The notes beneath the pieces were generated by a model. It was given only the letters and a program-made list of their open reading frames with translations. It was not told the DNA's origin and made no database searches. Of a stretch of DNA of 64,000 bases, positions 46,661-58,049 are shown piece by piece. Every line of letters begins with the position of its first letter. The first letter of the stretch is position 1. A program made the position numbers and the translations under genes. Source of the DNA: Sequoia sempervirens. Lineage: Eukaryota; Streptophyta; Pinopsida; Cupressales; Cupressaceae. The stretch is from assembly GCA_007258455.2 (NCBI GenBank), contig VDFB02321321.1:28976-92975 (forward strand), read 5' to 3'.

Positions 46661-47712
46661 TGTAATGTCCCCTTTTTCCAGCATCAGCATCTTTGCAGTG
46701 GTTAGGCTATCAGTGGGGTTCCCAAAGGCTAATACAGTGGATAGGTAGCCCATTCAGGGGTTTGGTGATCCTTTGGGAAGGTTTGTGTGGTGTTTTAGGA
46801 GCTTTGGGCCGGTTTCCTACTTTCAGGAGTAGTTCCTATTTTTTAGGGGGGGACTGGGAATTCACCTGATGACCACCGAAGCTTGTGGAGCCTTGTAGGA
46901 GACCTTATGGGCCATTTCAGATGATTAGAGACAGTCTCCTATTTTTTAAGGGGGATCCCTATTTTTAGGGGGAGACTGGCAGTTGGCTTGCTTTGTTTAG
47001 ACATCACCCCGGGACCCGTTGCAGCATGAGTTTCCAGTTGGAGGAGTTAGGTGATGGTCTCAGAATGAAAATTGAAATATTAAAGTATTAACTTTAATGT
47101 TTTAATTTAATAAAGTGATTATTTCACTTTATAATACATTAATAAAATAATAAAGTGACTTTAGTAAAAGAATGTATTTTAAGTCACTTTATTAATATTT
47201 TATTATTGAAAAAGGAAAAACCCTAACTTGGGCGTGGGATTTGGAGAAGGCATAAAGAGAGAAAAGAATATCATTTTCAATTATCCAAGTTTATTATACA
47301 CAAACAAAAAGCTGAGTAACAAGGGTTTGTAGGTATGGAGTTCCAAGTTGATTTGAGGATGAAAGCCCTCAATTAGGACAGAGTCTACAGGTGTGGAAGA
47401 TCACCTAAGGTCTCTTGTTTGGATGGTTTTACACAGAGATCATCATCTAAGCATTCACAGATTTACTTTGAAGTTTCATTCAGCATTTTTACTTTATATC
47501 AGCAGATTAGAATAAGACAGAGGTCACTTCCGGTAGTTGCACAATCCCTACCTGGCACGTTCCGGGTATGAATCATATGTAACCTCTGAATTATTAATTA
47601 AATCTGGTTATTTATCTCTTGCATCTGTTTAGAACTGTCATTTTGCAAAAAATCTTTATTATCTGTATTGTTGGCGATATTCAAATAACCTAGATCAGGG
47701 TGGGTTATTACA
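46661..47712 (+). mobile_element. Probable solo LTR, 1052 bp (TGTAATGTCCCC family)
   Basis: Starts TGTAATGTCCCCTTTTTCC, ends CAGGGTGGGTTATTACA. Neither side has a primer-binding site. Flanking bases TATAT and TATTG agree in only three positions, so a target duplication is doubtful. It contains two copies of a block with CCTATTTTTTA(G/A)GGGG at 46838 and 46948. Same family as the LTR at 37152-40506. It is inserted between two minus-strand gag-like pieces. Confidence 0.6.
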
Positions 47713-47748
47713 TATTGCTGACATGACCTTGTTGAACATTATGTTCTC

Positions 47749-50310
47749 CTATATTTTGTTGTTCTTCTCCATGATGCAATTTAGGATTAAGAACTTCATT
47801 TGATGTATCTTTTCCTTCTCATTCTTATCATCTTGTTTCTCCATGCTATCTATAGGGACATTTTCCTTAACTGGTACATCTTTTCCTTGAGAAGATGGTA
47901 CATTACCAACATTCTCACTTTCTTTCTCCCCTGCCTGATCTTTCAAAATCTCTTTGGAAGCTTCTTTTACTTCCTCAATGATATTTTCAAGCACCAAATT
48001 ATCAAATAAATCAACCATTTTTGTATCCTTGGCTGATTGTGTGGTAACCTCTGGAACTTTTGAGGTTGCTATTGCCTCTTGTGCCATTCCAGCATCGAAT
48101 GCCCCTAGCATAAGATGAGTTTTGGGTATTTGTCTATCTTCTTCCTCACTACCCTGATCTATGCTATCATCACCACTTTCATCATCACTTTCATCGTTAT
48201 CATCATCAATATCCACAACATCATCCACATCCACCACTTCTACATCTTTTGTGGATACTTGAGCCTTGGATGCACCCTGTAACATTTCTCCAGTCATTTC
48301 TTGTTTAACTTTGATAAACCCATGTAATTTCTCTTGTTGTGTTTGTGTTGTCACCAAGGGTATTTGCTGAGCTGTTTGTAATACTTGAACACTTGGTGTT
48401 TGCTAAGGCATTACAGGTGGTTGTACTGGAATTTGCTTTACTGTGGTGGATGCACTGGTTGTTCCTCCCTCTGCAAATGTGAATGTACCTGAGGGGATGG
48501 CCACTGTTACCCCTAATGCATAAGGATCTAACAATGTGGCTCCTGTATTTGTCTTGGCTACCTTAGCCTCGACTATATGTCTCTTTCTTCCTAAGAAATC
48601 ATCAAAGTTATCTTCATCTTCTTGATTTGTCTTTTTACCTCTTTTCCCTTGATAGGTAACTGTTATTCTTCTAGCCTTTAGCTCTATTACTTTCTCCTTT
48701 ATCCATAACTTTGACTGTGTTATCACTAGTCTTGACACATTATCAAGCGAAGCCTCTTTAGGTTGACTCCAGTCTGGCTTTGTGATAAGTTCATCAACCA
48801 CCTTATTGGCTTGATAACTATTGTGCAACACTTTCTTATCATCATCTTTGATTTCTTGGGGTACTTCCAAGTACTCCCAATGTCTTTATCTGATCTAGAG
48901 TTAGCCTTTGGTGGGCCCTTTTCCTGACCTCTACTTCATTATCACAATCTGCCCAAAAATCTTCAATATGTGGCTGGTGTTTGAATTTCTTGTCAACATA
49001 ATTCTGTATTCTTCCAAATGGATCAAATGCCCAAGCCAAATCAAAAGTTTGGAAAGCATAATGCTGCAATTTTGCCTCTGATGCTTTGGCGACCTCCTCA
49101 CTGATACATTGGTATCTACCAATGCCAAAGGGAAACTTGATGTTACCTCTATTGAATTTTGCCTTGTACATACCATAGATGTTCAATATCTGTCTGGTGA
49201 ATTCCAACAACACCATTTTATCTGTTGGGTACCTTGGTAATTTGAAAGGCTTACCCATAAATCCCTCTATTTTGATGTAAGTAAATGTAGGGAATTGAAT
49301 ATACCATGCACTATGCAAATTGATAGCATTCTGTGCTTCTTCTGATAACCTCTTACCCCTATCCCCTGTTAATGTTCTCACCAGGTACATGTAGAACACA
49401 TCATTTACCCTTGTGTATTTTTGCATCACATTCCTTTCTTGAGGGTCTGGGTAATGATCATATACCAACATTTGCCCTGGGCCATTTCCTGATGTACCAA
49501 CCCTTTGTATTCCTCTCAATTGCATCTTTGCCGCACATGAGTATACCACATATGATGACATAAAGAAACATCTCTGCTTGTTCCATCTCATAATCTGTGC
49601 AAAAATAGCATTATTGATAGCTTGAGCCCAATGAACTACTCCTATTTCCTCTTTGATAAACTGAATTATGGCAAACATCCACGGCTCAAATTGACTTGCA
49701 TCTACAAGGCCCATTAGTCTTTTTAACAGTGTGATCATTATGTAAATATCTTCTTTGAAGTTGATCCTGTACGAATGTTTTGAAACTCTAGCTGCTGCTT
49801 TAGTTTCTTATCCTGAGAATACCATCTATAAAACATTGTACTCTTGTAGGATGCTTCATTTTCTTTAAAGTCAGCCGTGTACTTTTCCACATCTATTTCT
49901 CTCATTTCATTAGTAATTTTTAGGCCAAATGTTTCAGCTATTCCTTCTTCTGACAAATCTGCCTAGACAACACCATTGTGCATCACTTTTCTTGAGTTTA
50001 TGTCGTATTTGTAAATACATTCAATGACTAAATATCTAGCTTCCATCACGAGTGGGAATCCAATAGTATTAAACAGTCCCACATCCATCAAATTCTTCAA
50101 TGCTAGAGATGCTCCAGGTGCTCTAATTTTCTACAATAATATGGAGGAATCGAAATCCCCAATTTTAGTATCAATTGCCCTTCTGCCCGTAGGGTAGATC
50201 TGTGAATTAAATCCCTTGCGTGGAAATTCTTCCTTGGCTGCTTCTTTCCATGTATCTTTCTTTGCTCCTTTCCCGGTTGCCTTCTCAGTTTTCTTTCCTT
50301 TGGGCGACAT
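47749..50310 (-). pseudogene. Unrecognised ~850-codon gag-like protein, broken
   Basis: Starts MSPKGKKTEKATGKGAKKDT (50310), strongly basic. Then come ADLSEEGIAETFGLKI (49960-49910), a Trp/Cys-rich central domain (49738-48842: DASQFEPWMFAIIQF, VHWAQAINNAI, CFFMSSYVVYSCAA, YTRVNDVFYMYLVRTLTG), an Ala/Thr-rich linker, and a very acidic tail (DVVDIDDDNDESDDE, 48220-48170). Breaks: TAG near 50131, TAG near 49958, frame changes near 49740 and 48860, TAG at ~48405. No zinc knuckle, protease or polymerase is visible. The long helical centre and basic-to-acidic layout recall gag-like or plant putative-transposon ORFs, but I do not recognise the family. Upstream (50400-52142) looks like its own LTR. 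Confidence 0.55.
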
Positions 50311-50399
50311 CCTGTTAAGAAACATATTCCTTTTACGACCACATTCCTGTTTTCTAGGGTTTTACCATACATATTTACCATCAACGTTTTACCCTAAGG

Positions 50400-52142
50400 T
50401 TTTTTTTCCTTTCTCCCTTTTGAATCACGCATAGCTACCTTACTTTAAGCTTTACAATTAATCCCAGTAATTAACCAATTTTAAACCATTTCCATCATCT
50501 TACTGTAATTACTGTAGAATTAACTGTAATTGCATTCCGTTAATCACAAGCGGGAATTTTAGGTACATACCTAGATTCCAACTGTTGACTTTTACATTGT
50601 TTGCAATAGACTTTACCGTTAAATCTCACTGCAACCGCCTTTGAATCACAATTCACCCTTGTTTGCTTTAGCTCCATGGAGTACTTTGCAACTGAATTCT
50701 AAATGCAATTGTGAAATTAACGCAATTGAAATTCCTTTTTACTCCTTTTAAAATTAGGTATTTCCCATGGTAAATATGCATTAAATGCTGCAAGCAACAT
50801 ATACAATTTAATTTTTACTTTATTTTACCGTTCAATGCATGTTTAGAATTTTGTTTATGTTTGTTCTTTGCACTTTTTCGTTTGTATATGCATATGCAGG
50901 CACTTTCACTAAAATGCAAAATAAAGGTGATGACGTCATTATAAAGATTTCAACCTAATGCTCTTTTCAATGTTGAGTTCACTAAAGCATGCACAAGATA
51001 TTTTTATGCACTTGTAATTTCCTTCCCGTTCGTTTTGCATATTTTTTTGTATATGTTTATGTATATCTTATACAATTGCCAAAACATACAAATGCGGACT
51101 ACACTTGGTTTACGAAACAAATTGGAATTACCTTCAGATCCGGTCTTGTATATATATTTGCTTGTATCACCTTTTGTATATCGCATACATGCACTTTCTA
51201 ATATACGAATGCGATGTTGACTCGATGTTGACTTTTCCACCTTTCATTATGTATAAATGCACTTTATTTTGCAATTTAATCATAAGTTCACATCCGTGAT
51301 TGCATCTTGCTCTTTTGTATATTTTATACATGCACCTCAAACATACAAACGCAGTTCCCACCTAAAGTTTACAAAGTTTTAAACTCTCCAATCGCGTCCG
51401 GATTTGTATTTGCATATGAGATACATGTGCTTATACAGATAAAGATACATACAAATACAATTGTTCGCTTCCGATTTCTAAATTCAATTGAATTTTCTTT
51501 CGGGTTCATTTATGCATTAGTATAGGAAAGTATACTACTATCAATGTATTAACCATGCAAATGATATGACTGTGACTTTATATGCTAATTTTGAACCTCT
51601 TTTGACATCCGCCGATGCATATTTTGAATTTGCATATATGATACATGCGTTCTGATATACAAATACCAATTTGGACCTCTTCCATTATAAAGCATGTCAC
51701 AAAAAGCTATCGGGTTCGGATTTGTATAAGCATGTTTTGGACTGTTTAAGATACAAACACAAAACGGGAATTAAACATGATGTATACTATAACCCGACAG
51801 ACCGAAACACAAAGTAATAAGATACATGCAAACAACAATGTATATGTAATACATTTTGACCAAATAGTCCAGCGTTGACTTTTCACAAAATTTTGCATTA
51901 CTCTCAAAATACGTAGAATTTTTGAACCGTTCAAAAAGCAACCCTAGCTGAATTTTAACATAGATTTCATTGGTAGCAACTGTTCCCCACCAAGCACTGT
52001 ACATCCTGAATTTCAAGCACCAAAGACATTTTACCCATATTGCCCACCAAGCAAAACCAAATCAATACAAAAACAAAAGCAACAAAAGGGGGTCCTCATT
52101 TTGCTAAGGGGTAAAATGGGGTGTGTTGTGAACATCACAACA
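50400..52142 (-). mobile_element. LTR-like region with a terminal palindrome and a hairpin-repeat array
   Basis: The right end at 52124-52142 reads TGTTGTGAACATCACAACA, two perfect 8-base arms around three bases, directly at the junction where LINE sequence starts (52143). On the minus strand this gives a TGTTGTGATG start typical of an LTR. No opposite end or primer-binding site could be fixed; the gag-like ORF begins ~90 bp further. The interior contains the array described separately. Confidence 0.5.
50880..51870. repeat. About eight diverged hairpin-forming repeats
   Basis: Units at about 50880, 51035, 51155, 51308, 51395, 51615, 51718 and 51780 each contain TTTGTATA-type sequence, then a GATACATGCAC-like centre, then ATACAAA(T/C)GC. 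The two arms are inverted, so every ~55-base unit can fold. Spacing is ~65-220 bp. No coding function is apparent. Confidence 0.55.
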
Positions 52143-53460
52143 GGTTATAGTGGCTACTCATGTTTATTATTATTCTTATTGGATGCCCTCAAAATCCTCC
52201 TATAAAAATCTTGAGAATCTTTTAAGAGATTTTTTATGGGCTTCTTTTGATTAGTGAAAAGGTTTTCACAAGTTGTCAAGAAGTTATGTTGTCTCCCTCA
52301 TGATTCAAGTGGTTTTGGACTTATTGACATTAAGTGTCAGGGATAGCTTTGTACATGCTAAGTGAGTTATTAGAGCCCTAGAGGAGAATGAAGCTTGGAA
52401 AGTTCTACTTCATCATTAGATTTATTTTGATTCTCCTTATGGTTGTAAAGCCTAGAGAAATATGAACTTTAAATCTATTCTCATTATGAAGGAACATGTT
52501 CAGATCCAAGGCATGTTTGTGATCAAAAGAATATTGAAGGCTTGGGAATTTATCAAGCCATGGCCTATATGGAAAGGGAATTATTTTCACAATGGGTTAT
52601 ATATCAATCAATAGTCCATTTGGTATTCTCATGCAATAACTTGTTAGGATTGGCCTCTTGCTAAAGTTCTTTGGGTTTGTACCCTAAAATATTTTCACAA
52701 GGGCATTAAGACTCAAAATATTTTTTCAAAAACCACCAAAAGTTTGTTGTTTTGGTCTAAGGATAAAATGAAGTTCAAACTTTCCAATCAAAAGTTTGAA
52801 TCCTTGTAGATTGTTGTCGATTCTATTCCTAAAGAAATTCTTCACAAAATTGGGTTGGGTGCAATAAACCCTATTAGAAAGATTAGAAATGGTATCTTGA
52901 TACCCTTTTTTATAACTACAAACCTCAAAAAGAATACTCAGGGGTCTACCCATATCTACATATGGTGCAAAAATTCAATGACATATGGGCCTTATAATTC
53001 TCGGCTAGGTCATGGCAACGCAGATTCCAAACTATTTGGATAGCCATTCTTGAACCAAAGCTTGCTCACTTTGCTTGGTGTATTCTTTCCCAAGGTTTTC
53101 CCATTGCATCTAGATTTATCCATCTAGGACTTGTCAATCCTAGTTTTCCTTTTTGAAAACATGGAGAAAATCTCAAGCATTTTTTCTAGTTTTGCACCAA
53201 AGCCTAGTCTACTTGGAATTAGATCCCCAACTTCTTTAAGCCTTTCAAACCAAAGTATTTTTCTTTGCATATGATTATTTTTGGGGACTGGCCTAAGCTT
53301 CTTACTAAATTCGCCTAGATATGGCATGTTTTTAGAGTGAAATTTTGTTTAGAATTTGGAAAGATAGGAGTTTAGATCTTTTTCTAGAGCTTTTGTTGAT
53401 TCACTTATCTATTTATACTACATTTAAGGTCAAAAATTGTGTACTTTGCAATTCCTAGCT
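52143..53460 (+). pseudogene. LINE (non-LTR) reverse-transcriptase C-terminal relic
   Basis: Frames read YYYSYWMPSKSSYKNLENLL then RDFLWASF (52165-52245), KGFHKLS, GFGLIDIKCQG (52313-52350), FVHAK, VIRALEENEAWKVL and YFDSPYGCKA. This order is characteristic of the region after the polymerase core in plant L1-type ORF2, followed by text resembling the zinc-binding RVT tail up to ~53460 (IPKEILHKIG, ENMEKIS). Many stops and frameshifts. The upstream polymerase core is absent, being cut by the element ending at 52142. Confidence 0.7.
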
Positions 53461-53499
53461 ATGTTTTGCACTTTTTTTAGTGTCCGTTCTTTGAGCATA

Positions 53500-54259
53500 T
53501 TTTAGTACTCATTTATGAAGAGCACAAAAATATACTGAGAGGGGCGGGAGAGGGGGTAGGGGGGTGAATCAGTATATTAACAACTCTTATCAACTTTAAA
53601 CTATAACACAATATCAACCATGCAAGAATGTAACAATATGAACAAGTTGACACCAAGATCTTATGTGGAAACCCTTACGGGAGAAAACCACGGTACAAAT
53701 AATGTACTTTATGAATTATATAAGTTTTACAATGAATGTAGGCACCAACCTACTTGAATCACCAACTTTCACAATTTAGTAGGCACCAACCCACAAGGAG
53801 CACTAACTCCTATCTTTGATTTAGTAGGCACCAACCTACAAGGAGCACCAACCCCACTTGCCAAGCACCAACTTAGCAAAAATAATAACTTACAAAACAA
53901 TGTTCCATCTTCAATGTTGCTTCTTCAATGAATGATGGACGATTTTGGTCTTCACCAAATATGCAATAAACTTGTTCTTGAACTGCCTTCGAATTTTCTT
54001 CAGAACTTTCTTCTCAACCTGCTATGAACTCTTCTTCAAAATCTGCTTTAATCCCTTCAAATCTGTACTTATTTCTCTTTATAATTCTTTAAAAGACTCT
54101 TATAAAAACTGCATACATATATGCTTATGTATCTGCTACCATGTACTCATAAATATGTCTTGAACAATCTTCTCTTCATTCTTTATAGGTCTGCTGATGC
54201 ATATATGATATCCCTTCTTCCAAAATACTCAACACACTTCTTCATATATTCTTTCTCCT
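53500..54259 (-). mobile_element. Copia-like LTR relic
   Basis: GTATAT-rich text with GAGAGGGGCGGGAGAGGGGG then TGAATCAGTATATT at 53538-53580, and GGAAACCCTTACGGGAGAAA at 53668-53687, read on the minus strand as the GGTTTTC...CCACATAAGATCTTGGTG and CACCCCC...CTCTC motifs seen near the ends of plant copia LTRs. A TAGGCACCAACCTAC-type repeat occurs four times at 53738-53850. Boundaries are uncertain; the right side abuts a new LTR start at 54260. Confidence 0.5.
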
Positions 54260-54699
54260 TGTTGTACCCCAAAATTAAAAATTTTGTTACACTTATACAT
54301 TTTGAAGAAATGAGTAAAAGTCTTGTTAAATCTGTCAAAAAAGGTCAAAATTTGGGTGTGCTTGTCTTGCATGAGGGGTCAAAATGTGAAATTCCCAAAA
54401 TCTAATGATCTAGGTTTGCTCAGAGCGACCTAATCTACAAAACCCAGATCTCAATTTTTTTTCATTCCTACTTTTTAGGAAAACTGCTATTTTTAGAAAT
54501 TTCCTAAAAATAGTAACTTTTTTCTGGGTTTCTTTCGAAACGGATACTGAAAAAACTTTCTAAAAATAGAAATTCGGTCCGATAGGGGTCAAACTAATTC
54601 TGATTGGCTCAAAATACTTCCATATTAGGCTGGTGCAGTCAAAATCTCAAAAAGATCAATTTTACCCTAGTGGGTCTATTCTACTTTTTTAGAAGCATA

Positions 54700-56280
54700 T
54701 CAGGAGCTCTGAGGTCATCAATGGAGGTCAGTCAGCTGCCAGGCATCACATTCAACACTCAAGCATTGAACATAAGGCGAGTTGGTGAACAAGCACGAAG
54801 AACAGAGAAGAAGGTGGAAATTGTGAAAATTTTCTAACACTGCCAACCATGGGCACCACAAGAGAAGATAGGCGCCCATCTTTTTAGGGCATCAAATAAT
54901 GGAATTAGGGTTTGAGCTCGCAGACAAAGCTGTTCAGAATCCTTCCAACTCTGCAGTGAGTCCGGTGGTGCAGTCAACAGATCATCCAGTCACCTGGAAT
55001 TCGAGATCAAACGAAGCAGTTTCAAACAGGAGATAGAGTGAAAATCATGAAAATATCAGAAATTTTTCTAACTCTGGGAACTTTCAGTGCCCCTGGTGCC
55101 CAGGGGCGCCTAGCTTTTTGAGGGGCCTAAATTAGTAGTAAGGGTTTGCAAATATGCTCAATCTCTCCAGAATTCAGATAGCTTCGCAATGGGTGTCTTC
55201 GTCAGAGCATCCGACTTGTCATTCTCCGGAAAATCCAGATCGAGGTGAAGATATAGAATGAAGGTTTAAACTTGAAGATAAAATCTAATGAAAAATATTT
55301 GAAGTCTAGAGCAAATGGGCGCCCCTAGAAGAGAAAGGCACTGATGATTTCAAAGGCCCAAATGGATGATTTTGCCAGTATAGCCCCCAAGGTGACTTCC
55401 TTAGAATTGATCATGCTTTCCAATGAGATCACCGACACGTCAATCGGAGATGGCAGTCACCAAATCCAACAGGCGGAATAGAGGGTTTGACAAGAGTCAA
55501 AGTCAAAAGAGAAGAAAATACAGAAAAATGGCTAACTTTGGTGAAGTTCAGTGCCCCAGGTGCCCAGGGGCGCCCAAACTTATGGTGCCTCAAATTCAAC
55601 TTTTTGACAAAGTGGCTCCTAGAGAACCCCCTCCAAAATCTTCTTAGCTTCGCAACAAGCCCAACCATCAATCAATCCGAGCTCCGGAACACCAGATCAG
55701 GCAGGATCATCTGTAGAAGAGAAAGTGGCGAAGATATCATAAAAATGGCCAAGTCTGGTCAAGTTGAGCGCCCCTGGAGAGAAAGGGTGCCCAAGATTTT
55801 GAGCTCTGAGATGATGGAATTCGTCAATGAAGTGTCTAAGATCATCTCGTTAGTTTCAGCCAAGCTATCCAATGAACCTGTCGGCCAGTCAATCAGATTA
55901 GCGTAGCTCCCGGAATCAAGATTTCATCAGAAGATCAAAGGGAAATGAAGAACTTGAAAATCATGCAAAAATGGCTAACACTGTGAAAGTTTGGAGCCCC
56001 TGGAGGAAATAGGCTCCCATGAATTTGAAGGTCAAAACGAAGTTTTTCGCCAGAGGTGCCTCCAGAACAATCTTCTCAGAATCAGTTAGGCTACGCGATG
56101 AATCATCCAGCTCGTTCATCGGATCAATTTGGAAGCCGGAGATCGAGGTCAAACCAAGGGTCAAAATGGAAAAAAAGTTGAAAATTCTCAAAAAAGTGGC
56201 TAACTCTGGAGAAAATGGGCGCCCCTAGCCAAGAAGGGCGCCCAACTTTCAATGCCTTAGTAGAATTTTCAAAATTTTCA
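54700..56280 (+). repeat. Seven tandem copies of a ~228-bp unit with GGCGCCC palindromes
   Basis: GC-rich signatures of the form GCGCCCCTGG...AGGGCGCCC occur at 54850, 55088, 55317, 55551, 55767, 55994 and 56217 (spacings 238, 229, 234, 216, 227, 223). Each is preceded by GAAAAT..TGGCTAACTCTGG-like text and followed by AATTCG...CAG.TC.TCCGGA-like text. GGGCGCCC is self-complementary, and two per unit make a stem possible. Confidence 0.75.
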
Positions 56281-57827
56281 AAATTTTAAAGATGGCAAGA
56301 AGAAGAGGATGTCCAAGTTCATTGCACATGCCAAGTTTAGGGTCTTGAAGATAAAAGCAAAATAAAACAAACCTATTTCAAACCCTAAGTCTATTTAACA
56401 CCTCTCTTCAGTGTAATTTTCATTATTTTTGCAGGGAGCATTCAAAGGAGAAAGTTGGAGCAGCAAGTTTGAAGTAATATTTCAAAATTCAAGAACTCAA
56501 GGTCGCTGATTTTTATGAGTAATTTTTAGACCAACAACATAAGGCCTTGCTTTTTCATGCTTTTTTCATCCAGAACATCGAATTTTTGAAGGAGGTGGTC
56601 AAAGATTTTTAATTTTCAGCCTTCTGGGTCTACTCAACTCATTCTTCTGAAGAATTTTTCAAGAAATTTTCATCAAGTTGCAGCAGCTGTTTTTTTGTTT
56701 GCATGTCAGTGAAATCCTTAGGGTTTACAAATTTTGATCATCTGGGTCCTCTCAAAACAGTCTTCTGAAGAAAACCCATATTACAACTTTTTCAAGAAAA
56801 TTTCAAATTCTAGGGTTGGCTGCTTTTTCGATCAGCCCTCAGTGTTTTTCAAATTAGATCAACTGGGTTCATTCCAAATTATATTCTGAACAAAACCCAG
56901 TTGCCAACTTTTTTTGGTGAGAATTGAAGAAATTAGGGTTTGCTGCTTTTTCAGTCTACACTCAAAATTTTCAAAAACAAACGATCTGGGTCTTCTTGTA
57001 ACGAAATTTTGAACAAAATCTGTCTCAGAAAAATCTTGAAAAATTCGTCCGTTTGAAGAAGAAAATCATTAGGCTAAAATTAGAAAGTGTGCAAAACTTG
57101 TCAGAATATGGTCAAGTTTACAGGCAATCTTCAAGGTTTTCAGTATGGAATACACTCCCATCAAATTCAGAGCCAAACAAGTGTTGTATCATGATTATCT
57201 GAACAGATGAGGTTGAGAAGTACGTTCTCAATACCACCATGGACTGAAAACTTCATCATCTCCGCTGAAGAACACGTGGAGGTGTGATATGAGAAAAAGG
57301 AAAGGTATCAGAAAAGAGTTGTGCAATACTCTTCTAATGGAAATCAAGACGGGTGTTAGAAACATAAAGTTGCAGAGCCACCAAGTTATCAATTAGTGAG
57401 TCATCTTTTCGGGCAGCGATGTTTTTCAAGAACAAAACTCATAAAGCAGCCAAAGAAGAGAGGGATTCTCTAAGTTTGATCATAGAAGGCGAAGAGATCT
57501 TGGAGGATTAGAATATTGCCTTAGATAGTATCAATGCACCTGATCAAGACCCAGTTTCCTTCTTTTTAGCGGATATGATTGAGATTTAAAGCAGCTTTCA
57601 TCTAGAAGCTTTCTTTCCGCTTTCTTTCTATTCTGGGAACGATTCTTATCCATTCTTTGAAGAAGATAAAGAAGATAAATGTAATAGTTGGTGTTTCCCG
57701 CTTTTCCTGCTTTCTTAGGTGTTAGACGTTATCTTCTTTCTAGATTTAGAAATAAAGCTTGCTTGTTGAGCAAGCCCTAGATTGTAAAAGCAAAGAGATT
57801 TTAGGGTTCCCTACTCCTCTGCTTGCC

Positions 57828-57835
57828 TATAAATA
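57828..57835 (+). promoter_or_regulatory. TATA box of the long LTR
   Basis: TATAAATA in CTGCTTGCCTATAAATAAGAG, followed ~30 bp later by a plausible transcript start, with the downstream repeats as R/U5. Confidence 0.6.
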
Positions 57836-57872
57836 AGAGCCTTTGCTCATTAGTTTTCTTTAACGGTTATTG

Positions 57873-58047
57873 TGATAGTAAATTGCTGAGTCTCTTTTAG
57901 CCAACAAGTTGTTATTCTGTGTCAGTTCACTTGTGTTTATGATAGCGAATTGTTGAGTCTCTTTTAGCCAACAAGTAGTTGTTGTAATCGCTGTCCCTTT
58001 TGTGTAAGAACAAGTTTGCAAGCCTCTTTAGCTGCAAGTTCTTGTTT
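57873..58047 (+). repeat. Three ~68-bp repeats downstream of the TATA box
   Basis: GATAGTAAATTGCTGAGTC + TCTTTTAGCCAACAAGT at 57873-57908 recurs at 57941-57976 and, more diverged (CAAGCCTCTTTAGCTGCAAGT), at 58019-58040. Confidence 0.65.
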
Positions 58048-58049
58048 TG

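Larger units (their letters stand above)
54260..58049 (+). mobile_element. Very long LTR (at least 3.8 kb), interrupted at 58050
   Basis: Starts TGTTGTACCCC at 54260. It holds a seven-copy repeat (54700-56280), then promoter-like sequence: TATAAATA at 57828-57835 and 68-bp repeats just downstream. That is the U3-TATA-R order of an LTR. The right-end Ty3 element has inserted at 58050, inside the third 68-bp repeat, so the LTR end is out of sight. Unit size would be unusual but not unprecedented among large plant elements. Confidence 0.5.

Noticed and set aside
46656..47717. Target-site duplication for the LTR at 46661-47712
   Set aside because: TATAT versus TATTG agree in only three of five positions.
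50880..51870. CRISPR-like array
   Set aside because: Repeats are imperfect, unevenly spaced and palindromic in eukaryotic transposon DNA, with no cas genes.
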